Shown here one piece after another: positions 1 through 8,775 of a DNA stretch of 64,000 bases. The notes below the pieces were generated by a model. The model was not told the origin of the DNA. It ran no database searches and worked only from the letters and a program-made list of their open reading frames with translations. Source of the stretch: Atriophallophorus winterbourni (taxonomy: Eukaryota > Platyhelminthes > Trematoda > Plagiorchiida > Microphallidae); the NCBI GenBank assembly GCA_013407085.1, contig JACCGJ010019572.1:1-64000 (forward strand). Direction: 5' to 3'. The position numbers and the translations under genes are program-made. Every line of letters begins with the position of its first letter. Positions within the stretch are counted from its first letter, which is position 1.

Positions 1-99
1 TCATCATCATGAAGCACAAGTCTGCAGCCAGACAAAGTGCCAAGCAATATGACGCAGGAAAAGCAGATAAGCAAGCGCGTGAAAAAAGAGAAAGCAGGC

Positions 100-250
100 A
101 AGCGGAATAGAGTGCTTGAAGAGTTGGTTCATTATGTTTTAGCGGCTACTCATCAGTACCAAGTTCTTCGAAATATTCACCAAGTTTATCACGACGGTCC
201 ACGTTGGAAGCACTGGACTATAGTTTCGCTCTTACTTGAGCTCATCATCA
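100..250 (-). repeat. SINE copy A, 3' segment with half of a decayed hammerhead
   Basis: On the minus strand this matches the distal part of the SINE at 41,630-42,080 (for example the blocks around 145-180 and 205-250 against 41,690-41,790). It holds the ribozyme's stem II GCTC/GAGC, core GAAA, palindromic stem III CTATAG, the GTC cleavage triplet and the stem I strand CAGTGC. The catalytic CTGATGA side is damaged (it reads ATGATGA), because an unrelated stretch begins at about 250. The rest of the SINE resumes at 1180. The position 1-99 flank is not assigned. Confidence 0.7.
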
Positions 251-517
251 ACAGCATTACACCGGTAGCACGTACCGAATGCTTAACTGCCATACAACCA
301 TGGAAAAGTAAAATCCTACAAGATGGGAAAGGGTGGGACTTAAATTGCTACGGCCTCTATAGAAGACAAACTGGGAAGAGGTGCCTCGAATGGAACATGC
401 ATTCAAACAAGTTTCGTGAACGAGTAGAGCAACATCAGCACGGCAGCTTCCTTGCGGCTTTCACTGCCATGCATCATAACAAGCTTTTCTCGTCACTCCG
501 CTTGATAACATACAAGG
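251..517. other. unassigned segment inside SINE copy A
   Basis: An open frame on the plus strand runs through here (up to 546), but its first part is antisense SINE sequence and the remainder has no recognisable domain. It may be the 3' non-coding end of the minus-strand LINE fragment next to it. No gene is called. Confidence 0.3.
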
Positions 518-1179
518 TTATGCAAACACTCCAAGAAGATGCTTAGTGCAAAACCGCCATTGAACACGGTTTCGGGGCATATCCTGAAGCGTAACTAACC
601 ATTGCGATATATGATCGCGGGGACACCAGCCTGGAAGACGCGCTGCGCCTACATTGGAAAGGTTACTAGTAAGAATTTTTAGCTGCCTATGCCATGTGAC
701 GGTTTCGCCAGCCCGAGATTTACGCCAATCAGGATTTGGCGTCGCAAAAAGAATCTGTTTCGGATTTCGGTGGTCCGGCATCCGTAAAACGTGACCCAAA
801 CAGCGTAACCGATGCAGGTTGATCTGCTTCTCTATATCGACATTACTACCAAACAACTTATTTCGGAGAGCATCGGTGCGCATACGATTGTAACAGCTAA
901 CTCCTAGAATTTTGCGGAGACACCGGTTGTCAAATACTTGGAGACGCTGAATGTGTTCTTTACGTAAGGTCCAAGTTTAGCACCCATACAGTAACACAGC
1001 CCGAACTGTCGCTTTATAGACTCTACCCTTGAGTAGCAGAGACAGTCCTTTCTGACGCCAGAGGTGACCTAGGTTGCGGAATGCTACAGTTGCTTTAGAA
1101 ATGCGTGCCGAGACATCGTTATCTAACGATGCAGAATTATTGATACAACTACCGAGATACGTAAAACGATCCACAATTT
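518..1179 (-). pseudogene. RTE-type LINE, RT C-terminal fragment (nested in SINE copy A)
   Basis: Minus-strand conceptual translation gives the conserved C-terminal block of an APE-type LINE reverse transcriptase: FTYLGSCI, then ARISKATVAFRNLGHLWRQK, GRVYKATVRAVLLYGC, then RRLQVFDNRCLRKILG-like text and a HRLRCLGHVLRMPDHR block near 770-830. Stop codons and frame changes occur at about 900-980, so this is a dead fragment. It begins at the exact point where SINE copy A is interrupted, which implies that the fragment inserted into the SINE or arrived with a rearrangement. The catalytic RT motifs and the endonuclease are absent. Family assignment is from known LINE C-terminal blocks; clade is tentative. 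Confidence 0.75.
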
Positions 1180-1445
1180 CATCAGCAGTGCATATCTCTG
1201 TCTCGGGTCGGATTCGCACCCAGGACCTTCACCATTGTGGTCTCATGACTCACGGCCTGAGTTACCGTCCACCGTTTGATCAATCGCGATTAAGCCTTCA
1301 TGAATGTTTCTTCAGACTGGCACATCTGAGTAGCGTCATATGCCCGACCAGTCGAGAAGGAGCCAGTAACATCTGTTGTGATCGTCCAACCGATCTGATT
1401 TCCTTGTCAGGTATGCATACCAAATGCGTAAAAAGCAGCTTGTTT
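1180..1445 (-). repeat. SINE copy A, 5' (tRNA-related) segment
   Basis: Continues SINE copy A on the other side of the LINE fragment. It aligns with 41,790-42,020 over the tRNA-like region (minus-strand A-box-like GGTAACTCAGGCC near 1253-1265 and B-box-like GTGCGAATCC near 1210-1219) and over the upstream unit-specific sequence. The 5-bp string catca occurs at 243-247 and 1180-1184, on both sides of the interruption, and may be a short target-site duplication. Confidence 0.7.
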
Positions 1446-1519
1446 TTGTAGTTTCCCTGCATGCAATTTTTTATATATAAAATAATACCGGATAAAAATT
1501 ATGACATATAATCAAAAAC

Positions 1520-2345
1520 ACTGGCGCCACTGACTTCGATTTACAGCCATATCTCGTAAGGTTCCCAGTCAACTATTAGGTGGAGCTTTCGGACCCTAGG
1601 CAAACGAATAAGCCCAACTGAGCCTAGCTCTACGGTGAGTTTCTTCATCTCAACGCGCCAAGTCAGACTGGACACCCGATCATTTTCCCAGCTTCTGTCA
1701 AGGTTCTGCGAATAAGGCGCGGTATAGTAAATGGTAAAAAGGCGTTCTTAAAACATGTCCCAACTATCGCAAACAAGCAAGCATCAGCATTCCTCTCAGA
1801 GTGTGGCCACTTGGTCCTAACACCCGATTGCATACATCTATATTGTAACACGATGCTGTCACCGAATGCGAACAATCCTACACAGGCAAGGTGTGTCAAA
1901 AACAGAAAGCCGACGGACATCTTCCCCTCGGATAGACCAGGTTTCGCAGCCATAAAATAGCGTAGTACGCACCACTGCGTTGCACACTCAGCCTTTAGTA
2001 TGGAGTGAACCATCGCGTCGACGCCACAAATGGCGAAGGTTAGCAAACGCTGCACTCACTCGCTTATCCCGGCAGAAGTTTAACACCTGCGCGCATCAGA
2101 TCAGCTAAAGCTTTCTTTGGGGCATCGTGCATCGCGAAATTACAAAAGAACGACGAGATAGGGCAGCCCTGCCGCACCCTGCTGGAGATATTGAACGCGG
2201 ACGACAATTGTACGTACGCTCGAACGATACCCGAAGTACTTAATATAATGCTTTCAAGAACCAAACATACTTCTCGGGCAACCAGCAGACAAAGACTTTC
2301 GCGATAGATTGAAATGAATGTCGCTCGGATGTCAAGGAATACCAC
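1520..2345 (-). pseudogene. LINE family 2 reverse transcriptase remnant
   Basis: At 2345-2064 the translation reads FLDIRATF, then SSAFNISSRVRQGCPIS, which is RT motif A and the RQGCPIS motif B block of RTE-like LINEs. At about 2060-2000 the text AAFANLRHLWRRR and YGCETW-like blocks of the RT C-terminus follow in shifted frames, ending near 1520. The YADD/FADD catalytic motif C is not visible, so the middle of the domain is deleted. It is non-functional. Confidence 0.7.
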
Positions 2346-2589
2346 GATAGTTGTTCTACGAAATGCGTGTGGTTGCTCCAGTAACCCAGTGTTGAGCTAC
2401 ACAAGAAGTCAACACAAAACTATCCAACGCGGCTGTTTCCAAGGAGGTTTGAATCCCACTTCATTGTTCATCAATATTATTTTGGGAAACTGTAGAAAGA
2501 TGCAAACTCAAAATGCCCTGAAACCGTCGGAGAACCGGGAGAAAATTAAACCTGGCATTATTCAACTACCTTGCAACATTTCCACGTTT

Positions 2590-3501
2590 CCCGCCAAAAC
2601 GCATCGAGAGCTTAGCACAGACTAACGCACTCTAGACAGGTGCCCTAGTATAAATGGCAATCTTACACACTCCCTCGGCACGAGTAGCTGACAGCAATAT
2701 AGTCAATTTGCGTGAAAAAGGCTGTCAATCGACATTTTCAGGTGAAGCAGTGACGCTTCGAATGGAGGAAGTTAGTGCTGGCAAGGTAAAGTCTGTGCTC
2801 TGAGCACAAGCAAAGCAATCTTCCGCCATTGTCATTAGGATGACAATCGAGACAAAACCTTCCACCCAGAAAATGCTCTTTTGATGATAGACGGCCTACA
2901 CGTGCATTCATGTCACCAGCTAAGACAACAATGTCACGCTTTGATGCAAGTCTAATGAGTTCTTGTAATCTTCCATAAAACTCATCCTAGTCATGTTTAC
3001 AGCAACAATCAGTCGGTGCATAGGCAGCAACCGCAAACAGGCTGCGGTTGCCAGTTTGCACGAACACTGTAGTCTAACTGCACAAAGACGACTGTCGACT
3101 GGGATCCAGTTTAACTGTGCGACCTCAGCTCGCTCACCCAAGACGATTCGGACAACAGCTTGATCACATACCATGGCATCGTCATCAGTGGACAGGCGTA
3201 GGTATTGTGACTTGCGTAAGTTCGAAGGGTTAGACAATCGTGTAACTGAGCTAGAGTTATGCATGCGTGTTTCCAAAAAACAGCACACATCGACATCGAG
3301 GCTATCAAGTGTGCGAGCTAAGGCTGCCTGCTGCCCGATGCTAGCTAAAGTTTGTACATTAAACGCCGCTAATTTGAATGGTACGCGCAGGCGTAAGAAC
3401 GCTTTGAAGGCATTCGAAGCAGGCAAAATATTTGAAGTGTCTAAATTTGGAAACCTCGATGAACAAGCTGCACTTCTGCCAGGGCTAACAAAGAACCACA
3501 A
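2590..3501 (-). pseudogene. LINE family 2 apurinic-type endonuclease remnant
   Basis: Minus-strand translation begins the endonuclease at VPFKLAAFNVQTLASIGQQ, continues through LDVDVCCFLETR (the catalytic ET dyad) and NWIPVDSRLCAVRLQ, and after frame changes reads VVLAGDMNARVGRL (the GD-N motif) near 2890-2935 and NGGRLLCLCSEHRLYLA near 2790-2850. This is the standard order of an APE-like LINE endonuclease, which nicks target DNA to prime reverse transcription. At least two frameshifts make it non-functional. Confidence 0.75.
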
Positions 3502-3511
3502 AACTGAAAAC

Positions 3512-3525
3512 AGGTAATAAAAAAG
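3512..3525. repeat. Target-site duplication, left copy (14 bp)
   Basis: AGGTAATAAAAAAG, identical to 3800-3813; brackets the 274-bp hammerhead element. The host LINE reads through when one copy and the insert are removed. Confidence 0.85.
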
Positions 3526-3647
3526 GTAAACAAGGTTATACTTTTATGCCAACTGTTATATAGGGTTCGTACAACGAACCACGATGTTCAGACACGGAAT
3601 CACAAATTGATTCTTGGTCAAGCACTCTAGGCGCTTATGGATGACCA

Positions 3648-3799
3648 AAGTAATGTGTTGCTCACATCCCCATCCCTTACACACCACTACCGGTTCAGTG
3701 AGCCTTGAACCTGATCTTACTGTCTCCACCTGACGATGGCAAACAGCCTGAAACCGGTAGTGGTGTGTAAGGGATGGGGATGTGAGCAACACATTACTT
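3648..3799. repeat. Perfect 48-bp inverted repeat, 56-nt spacer
   Basis: 3648-3695 is the exact reverse complement of 3752-3799. As RNA it would fold into a very long hairpin whose loop contains the 5' half of the hammerhead core. The 3' arm contains the ribozyme's last core residues (AAA), its CCGG stem III and its cleavage site. Confidence 0.95.
3716..3771 (+). ncRNA. Hammerhead ribozyme candidate (type I, minimal stem III)
   Basis: Seen in order: CTTAC (outer stem I), internal loop, CCAC (inner stem I), core CTGACGA at 3730-3736, stem II TGGC/GCCT with loop AAACA, core GAAA at 3750-3753, palindromic CCGG, cleavage triplet GTA ending at 3759, then GTGG (pairs with CCAC) and GTAAG (pairs with CTTAC). 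All core residues are present. The weak point is the stem II closing pair, which is U-U where active ribozymes need G-C, so activity may be reduced or lost. Confidence 0.7.
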
Positions 3800-3813
3800 A
3801 GGTAATAAAAAAG
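3800..3813. repeat. Target-site duplication, right copy (14 bp)
   Basis: AGGTAATAAAAAAG, identical to 3512-3525. Confidence 0.85.
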
Positions 3814-4010
3814 TTTGCATGCAGTGTAAGATCATTTAAAACATTTGGAGAAGAGAGCTTGGGAGCACGAGATCTGTCATTTTTACCTTTATTTTCATAA
3901 TTGCTTGAGCGTGATACTACTCGGTTGCCCAGGCCGAAGTAGGGGGTTGGCTTATGGGGCCCCACCCGGAGCCTTTGGATAAAAAGCCTGAACCACGAGA
4001 CAGTGGGCAT

Positions 4011-4465
4011 TTAATAAGCTCAAACTAATGTAAGAAGTCTCGCAAATGTTTAAAATAAACCTTATATTCGAACCAAGTCATCACTAGTCCGTTTGAAAAG
4101 ATTGTTGAACATGCGGCTCTCCGAGAAAGGTTGCAGTCTGCTTCGAAGATTTCCGTAAAATATGTTGATCAGATTCGCATTTGGATGCCTGTGGATTTTC
4201 CCGAACATAATTCAATAGCTACTTAAACTTCACACGCATTCAAGATACCAACCAGTCTCCAATCATTTTGTCAGATGTGGTCTCTTATCTAGTCTCATGT
4301 GACGACATTTGTGGTTTAACAGCTGTTGTTTGTCAATCGTATTCTTTCGTCCAACTCCTACTCGTTTGCGAGATGTGAAACGGCTGATAATCTTGTAATT
4401 CAATTAAACATCCAGCCGATAATTGTACCAAAACTCAAGGAAATTCGAGTGCAATCGGTTAGAGT
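4011..4465. other. No gene seen
   Basis: About 450 bp of AT-rich sequence with no coherent coding frame, no repeat shared with the rest of the window and no recognisable RNA. Confidence 0.5.
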
Positions 4466-4971
4466 AGTTTTTTCAGGATTCGAGAATTTATGGTCACAAA
4501 AAGCACATTGCTTCACAATTACCAATTCATAGTTATTATGCGTTCAATAAGAGGTATAAAAAGCAATTATACGATGTCACTGGAGTCAAGTAATATGCAT
4601 ACCATGAGTCAATACACAGGCATCGTCAAATCGTTATGTAACAAATAAGTGTCCAAGGTTCGAGTGAATGTTTGGATACAGGGAGAGGTGATAATTGCTT
4701 CGGGAAGGGCATTCCACAGGAAACAGACACGTACCGAATAGAAATATCCGCGACAATTAGTACGGGAATGGGGAATTTGTAGTGCCGCTGAGTGGCTACG
4801 TGTAATTCCTGATTCACGGTATTTGAACAAATGTTTGAGTGGATGATCTGGAGTATTCAATATTTTGTAAGTAAGGATAACGTCACTTCGAAGTCTACGT
4901 TGAAGGGGAGTGTAACGTCTAAAGCCGCTGTTTAACGCGTAGACCACCCGTTTCTTAGTTCGACAATTCAA
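4466..4971 (-). pseudogene. CR1-type LINE 3' end
   Basis: Minus-strand translation shows the RT C-terminal region typical of CR1-like LINEs: RRLRSDVILTYKILNTPDHPL, then CRGYFYSVRVCFLWNALP and a tail resembling TFTRTLDTYLL. It is followed on the minus strand by a short 3' UTR ending in an ACCATAAAT-like motif and GAATCCTGAA near 4470-4500. The same terminal sequence occurs at 24,560-24,640, so this is the family's 3' terminus. It is 5'-truncated and lacks catalytic motifs. Confidence 0.75.
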
Positions 4972-5400
4972 AACAATGACTCGAGTTTACTACGGTTCTA
5001 TTAACAAGATTAATAGATAATAACAATGAACAAACCTCAACTGTACCGGGTTGTACAAATGACGTTAGCCAAAAATGCTCAAATGTTCCAAATGACAACA
5101 ATAAATTCAGCCAATGCTGAGAAGATAGACTGCCAAATTATAAATGCAAGGGGATAAAATTACCGTCAAAATGTCTATCAAATACTAGACACCCAAATTG
5201 TTGTCAAAATCCAAGTGCCCAAAATGGCAACCAAATTCAACAACAATGTCCGACAATTGCATAAATAATGAATTAAAACAAAAGGTACACCAAATATGTG
5301 GACAGAGCTCCAATAAGACAATTACAAAAGACAAGGTTTAACATCTTAATTATGAAGAAATAATAAACAAAACCAAATTCAAGTTACAAAAATCAGTATT
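4972..5400. other. No gene seen; A-rich spacer between two CR1 pieces
   Basis: This stretch separates the RT C-terminal text at 4971 from RT text that stops near 5410 on the same strand. It is rich in CAAAT-like strings and has no coding frame. It could be a small insertion splitting one LINE or the border between two copies; the sequence does not decide. Confidence 0.4.
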
Positions 5401-6435
5401 TTATAAAAGTCGGAAAAAGAAGAATTTCAAAGCTACACGACACTTAACATGTCTTTTACAGGGAGCTTTAGATTTTTCAACCTTTCCTCGTATTTAAGGT
5501 CTCGAAAACCACGCACGAGTTTAGTTGCACGATGATATATCCTGTCAAGCAAGAATATATCTTTTTCATCCACGGAGTCCATGCTTGCGATGCATGTTCC
5601 ATTGTGGGAATTAAGTAAGTCTTCATGATGCTTGGCAACGTTACAGGCGTAAAGTTTCTGAAAATCCGTCGTAGCATACCTAGAAGCTTTAAAGCACGTT
5701 TGTAAATGACCTCACAATGCACGCTGTTCTTTAGGCTACCACATATCCAGACTCCAAGATCCTTCTCCGATTCGGTCCATCTCAAAATCGTCTGCCCAAA
5801 GTGATATTCGTACTAAAAGGGCTTACCGATTTGCAGTAACTTGCATTTTTAAAAATTGAACGGCAGTTTATTTCTAACTGACCATTCGTGTAATGCATCG
5901 GAATCACTTTGCAGTTTTACGCAGTCTGCAGTTGATTTTATTCGCATCCAAAGTTTAACATCATCCGCAAAAAGAACTACCTTGCATGAGAGCCTCTCAA
6001 GTAAATCATTGATGTAAACTACGAATAGCATTGGACCGAGAACGGAACCTTGCGGTACACCACTGGAGGTATTAAGGGCTCGTGATTGTACCCCGTTAAC
6101 TCGAACGGTTGCCTTGTGCCCATTGAGGTAGCTTTCGAACTATACGAGTAGCTGCCCGTCAATACCAATCTGTTTCAGCTATTGTAGCAACAGAAAGTGA
6201 TCAACTCTGTCGAAAGCTTGTGACATATCCAGAAAGCACGCGTGCACACTGTCTCTTGCGTCAACCGTTTGTGTTAAATCGTTTAATACCGTCAGCAAGT
6301 TTGTCAATCATGAGCGAACTTTACGAAACCTATGCTGGGCGACAGATAGTATATTTTGTGTTTCCAAGTGATGAACTATATTTTCCGTCACTATGCGCTC
6401 CATCACTTTGGATATCACGGGGAGCAAATACACTT
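5401..6435 (-). pseudogene. CR1-type LINE reverse transcriptase, internally deleted copy
   Basis: Minus-strand text: MERIVTENIVHHLETQNIL and QHRF near 6330-6430, a FLDMSQAFDRVDHFLLLQ-like motif A near 6180-6240, SSGVPQGSVLGPMLFVVYINDL near 6005-6070, LFADDVKLW with the FADD catalytic motif near 5950-5975, EKDLGVWI near 5750, and LLDRIYHRATKLV near 5520-5560. Several stop codons break it. Just upstream (minus sense) it abuts ORF1 text, so the endonuclease and N-terminal RT are deleted. Confidence 0.8.
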
Positions 6436-6795
6436 TTAGTAGGACATTTTCCATGTCCTTTTCGTTGGCAAAAGTGATTTTAAAAGACGTGGTTTATCTT
6501 GATTCGGGGATTTCGTATGACGAGTTATTCGAGTTACCGACACAGGGTGTATACTATCTAGGCCAATTCGATTACAAACGACGAACCAGTTTTCACGGTC
6601 ATGCTTTTGCCTTTCTTGAAAGAGCGTTACCTCTGACTCAGGAATATTGGTGCATATTACACTTAAATTCTTTATGCGTTTTATCGAATTTTTCTGCTCC
6701 CTGTGATATGGAACCGTTTTGCTTTGAACTTTCTCTTTTGCCTGAGGTTTAGGGCTCAATTCTAACGCCAAACACTTATCACCTTTAGACACCAT
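6436..6795 (-). pseudogene. CR1-type LINE ORF1, second half
   Basis: 119-codon open stretch. The recognisable part reads SVICTNIPESEVTLFQERQK, then NWFVVCNRIGLDSIHPVSVTRITR and QDKPRLLKSLLP. This 'I/VTNVPES...RxxHD...P-SVTRL-R...KPRLL' arrangement is the conserved C-terminal half of ORF1 proteins in CR1/L2-like elements, thought to bind nucleic acid. It is one frame away from the zinc-finger half at 6807-7316, showing a frameshift near 6795-6807. Downstream it runs into RT sequence with no endonuclease between. Confidence 0.7.
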
Positions 6796-6806
6796 CTGGG
6801 CGAAGG

Positions 6807-7316
6807 TTAGCTTGACGCGTTCACTTGGAGCTCTTTGGACGTAACCCCTGAGTCTGGAATCGATGGTACATTATTGACTTTTTTCAACAGTTCCGTCGAT
6901 TGATGAAGTTCAGATTGCTTTTTGTTATCTTGAGCATCATCTGCTTCGGGTTGAATCGCTGGGGCAATTTTATCCATCAAGAGTGTTTTAAGCCTTTCCT
7001 CAATTATTCGATAATTATTTTCTAAAATTTCTAACCGAGGCTCAAGCCTTGCCTCATAGGCAGCGTTGTGTGGATTGTCGCTAGACTGTTTGCTTCGACA
7101 TGAAGTGCATATGTAACAGACACTGGGGAAATCCACGTTGTTGATAATCGATGCCACTTCCTCTGTTAGGGCTTTATCACAATTGACATGTATTTTACTC
7201 AGGCAGCCGAAACATTTGACGACATGAGATCTAGCGCTTACCCCTTTGTTGCAAATTTTGCACACATCACGTGCAGCCTTCTTCGTTAGGGTTTTCGGGG
7301 TCAACCTGCGTGTCAT
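6807..7316 (-). CDS. CR1-type LINE ORF1, PHD-like zinc-finger half
   Basis: 169 codons with a start at 7316. Residues about 18-73 contain a Cys/His array, C-x2-C (VCKIC), C-x2-C (KCFGC), H-x2-C (IHVNC) and C-x2-C (YICTSC), spaced like a PHD finger. Residues about 85-120 look like a coiled coil (RLEPRLEILENN, RLKTLL). PHD-like fingers at the start of ORF1 are a known feature of CR1/L2 clade LINEs, where ORF1 is an RNP component. It ends by frameshift before the rest of ORF1, so it is a pseudogene despite the open frame. Confidence 0.7.
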   Translation of the reverse strand: MTRRLTPKTLTKKAARDVCKICNKGVSARSHVVKCFGCLSKIHVNCDKALTEEVASIINNVDFPSVCYICTSCRSKQSSDNPHNAAYEARLEPRLEILENNYRIIEERLKTLLMDKIAPAIQPEADDAQDNKKQSELHQSTELLKKVNNVPSIPDSGVTSKELQVNASS

Positions 7317-7621
7317 TGTTTCAATCCGGTGAGGGGTGAATCAGTGCAGTTATTGGTCGATCGATAAATAGCTGTGGAGTGAATGCGTTGGAACGGAGTT
7401 AAGTGATCCAAACAATGAAAAGCGAACGAGGTAGGAAAAAAACTGTTGCGATTTCACGATTTTCGATCTCACAGATTTCAAAAGAATATCGGTCGATTCG
7501 GAGTGATTTGCTCTTCTCGACGGTATTTGAAGAGAAACAATATTCCAAACTACCAGGTCTGTTGCACGCGTGGTAGTTATTGGGTAACTGTGATGATTGT
7601 TTGAATAATAATCAATACTAA
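7317..7621. other. Probable 5' leader of the CR1-type LINE; no gene
   Basis: About 300 bp upstream (minus sense) of the ORF1 start. No coding frame of interest. It ends where the direct repeat of the mini LTR element begins, so that element may have landed in this leader. Confidence 0.4.
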
Positions 7622-7730
7622 TCAATAATTCCGTAATTCAAATTCTTGTTGTAAAAGCTACATTATTCAATACATACTGCAATTCGAGTGAGCGTCGTTT
7701 GTTCTCACTTACATTCTTGAGTTGGTTATT
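7622..7730 (+). repeat. Left direct repeat (LTR-like) of the mini element
   Basis: Matches 8301-8409 with only a few mismatches (for example CCGTAATTC versus CCGCAATTC, GCTACATT versus GCTAAATT, TTGAGTT versus TTGGGTT). Confidence 0.8.
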
Positions 7731-7779
7731 CAATTTAATTAAATTTTATCGCATTTGGCGTCGCGAGCAGCAATTCTTC

Positions 7780-8307
7780 ATGGCAAATTCAAGTCTGGAA
7801 CCTCTCGATATAAATTCAAATGCTCGAGAAATTGAAGACTATTGTGAAAGATTCGAAATTTGGTGTATGACACGACCGAAAGCTGAGAATGATAAAAAAT
7901 CGGTTTATTTTCTAAATGCAATCGGGAAATCTGCATATACGTTAATCAAGAATTTAGCCTATCCTGATTCTCCTATTTCTTTTCCATACGAAAAGCCGAA
8001 GACGCTTTTAATGCAACACGTGAAACCTGTACATTTCGAGGCAACCGAACGCGCAAAATTTCATTCCATAGTGCGTCAGCACAATCAAAGAATTCGCGAA
8101 TTTATCCTACAATTGTTAATTCAAGCAGCGAATTGCGACTTCGGTGACTTGCTAGAAATGCAATTGAAAGATCGTCTAATTGCTGGAATACATGACAGTG
8201 TTTTGCAGAATGAACTCTTGAAGCTGCCAAAACCCTCTTTTAAAGATGTTCGAGCTCACAGCGAACAGTATGAAGATGCGCGTGTAGCAATAACAATAAT
8301 TCAATAA
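7780..8307 (+). CDS. Gypsy-type Gag capsid-like protein
   Basis: 176 codons from the ATG at 7780. The frame is open further upstream to an ATG at 7699, but those 27 codons lie in the repeat and leader, so 7780 is preferred. The body resembles retroelement capsid: an early DYCERFEIWC helix, YFLNAIGKSAYTLIKNLAYP (the 'L-x-x-G-x-x-A-Y-x-L' region), PKTLLMQHVKP, AERAKF-like ATERAKFHSI, and LEMQLKDRLIAGI, matching the 'L-x-D-R-x-x-x-G' motif of Ty3/gypsy Gag. No zinc knuckle or protease follows. The stop lies just inside the right repeat, so the protein has lost its C-terminus. Confidence 0.7.
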   Translation: MANSSLEPLDINSNAREIEDYCERFEIWCMTRPKAENDKKSVYFLNAIGKSAYTLIKNLAYPDSPISFPYEKPKTLLMQHVKPVHFEATERAKFHSIVRQHNQRIREFILQLLIQAANCDFGDLLEMQLKDRLIAGIHDSVLQNELLKLPKPSFKDVRAHSEQYEDARVAITIIQ

Positions 8308-8409
8308 TTCCGCAATTCAAATTCTTGTTGTAAAAGCTAAATTATTCAATACATACTGCAATTCGAGTGAGCGTCGTTTGTTCTCACTTACATTCTTGGG
8401 TTGGTTATT
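8301..8409 (+). repeat. Right direct repeat (LTR-like) of the mini element
   Basis: Second copy of 7622-7730; contains the stop codon of the gag-like ORF. Confidence 0.8.
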
Positions 8410-8421
8410 AAATTCAATTCA

Positions 8422-8475
8422 ATTCATCACAGTAACGTTTCACTTCTGACAAAGAAGCTTCATCATACCAGGGGT
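8422..8475 (-). ncRNA. Possible decayed hammerhead in the Penelope-like 3' region
   Basis: On the minus strand: TGGT (stem I), ATGATGA in place of CTGATGA, GCTTC/GAAGT stem II, GAAAC, then GTT and ACTG. Core position C3 is A, an extra base precedes stem II and stem III is almost absent. Penelope-like elements are known to carry minimal hammerheads in their terminal repeats, which is the only reason to keep it. Confidence 0.25.
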
Positions 8476-8775
8476 CATAGTCAGGACAGGGAACATGATT
8501 ACGCAGTAGTCAACCCACCACCACTTATTTGACCTTAACGCTAAATAGCCTATAGCAAGCCTACATTATGTGTCATATTTCGTGGGAATGACCAGGATCA
8601 TTGGTCTATTTTCCTCACAGTGTATCTAAATCAATCTGATACAAGTGCACACGATCGAGGTCAGTTGACACACCTGCCCACATACGTAAAAGTACATAAC
8701 TAACATAGCTAAGGCTCTTTTTGAAGAAAAACAAAAATCTAATTAACTAGTAGGCATAAGGTGAATAATAACTAT

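Larger units (their letters stand above)
3526..3799 (+). mobile_element. 274-bp hammerhead-bearing non-autonomous retroposon
   Basis: Bounded on both sides by a perfect 14-bp duplication, the size typical of LINE-type target-primed insertion. It has no ORF of its own. The 3' half is a hammerhead fold lying across a near-palindrome. No clear tRNA-like promoter was found. It lies in the leader of a dead LINE, so it inserted after or independently of that LINE. It is likely to be moved by a LINE in trans (inference). Confidence 0.75.
1500..4010 (-). mobile_element. Decayed RTE-type LINE (family 2), APE + RT, host of a hammerhead element
   Basis: Read on the minus strand, the pieces are in LINE order: a 5' leader at 4010-3814, an apurinic-type endonuclease at 3501-2590, central RT at 2345-2064, and RT C-terminal text at 2055-1520. 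Frames shift repeatedly and the RT region between about 2590 and 2345 is lost. A separate 274-bp element sits inside the leader (3526-3799). The bounds are approximate because no intact relative is present in the window. Confidence 0.7.
7622..8409 (+). mobile_element. Gag-only mini LTR retrotransposon
   Basis: A pair of direct repeats (109 bp, 679 bp apart) brackets a single gag-like ORF. After the left repeat comes TTTGGCGTCGCGAGCAG, which resembles the primer-binding/leader region of Ty3/gypsy elements. There is no protease, RT, RNase H or integrase. The layout suggests a non-autonomous deletion derivative that would need enzymes in trans. The LTR ends are uncertain and may run a few bases beyond the aligned repeat. 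Confidence 0.6.

Noticed and set aside
37..546. 169-codon plus-strand protein
   Set aside because: Its middle is antisense SINE sequence shared with 41.7 kb; the rest has no domain.
3556..3792. 78-codon minus-strand frame over the inverted repeat
   Set aside because: It spans the hammerhead element and its inverted repeat; no domain.
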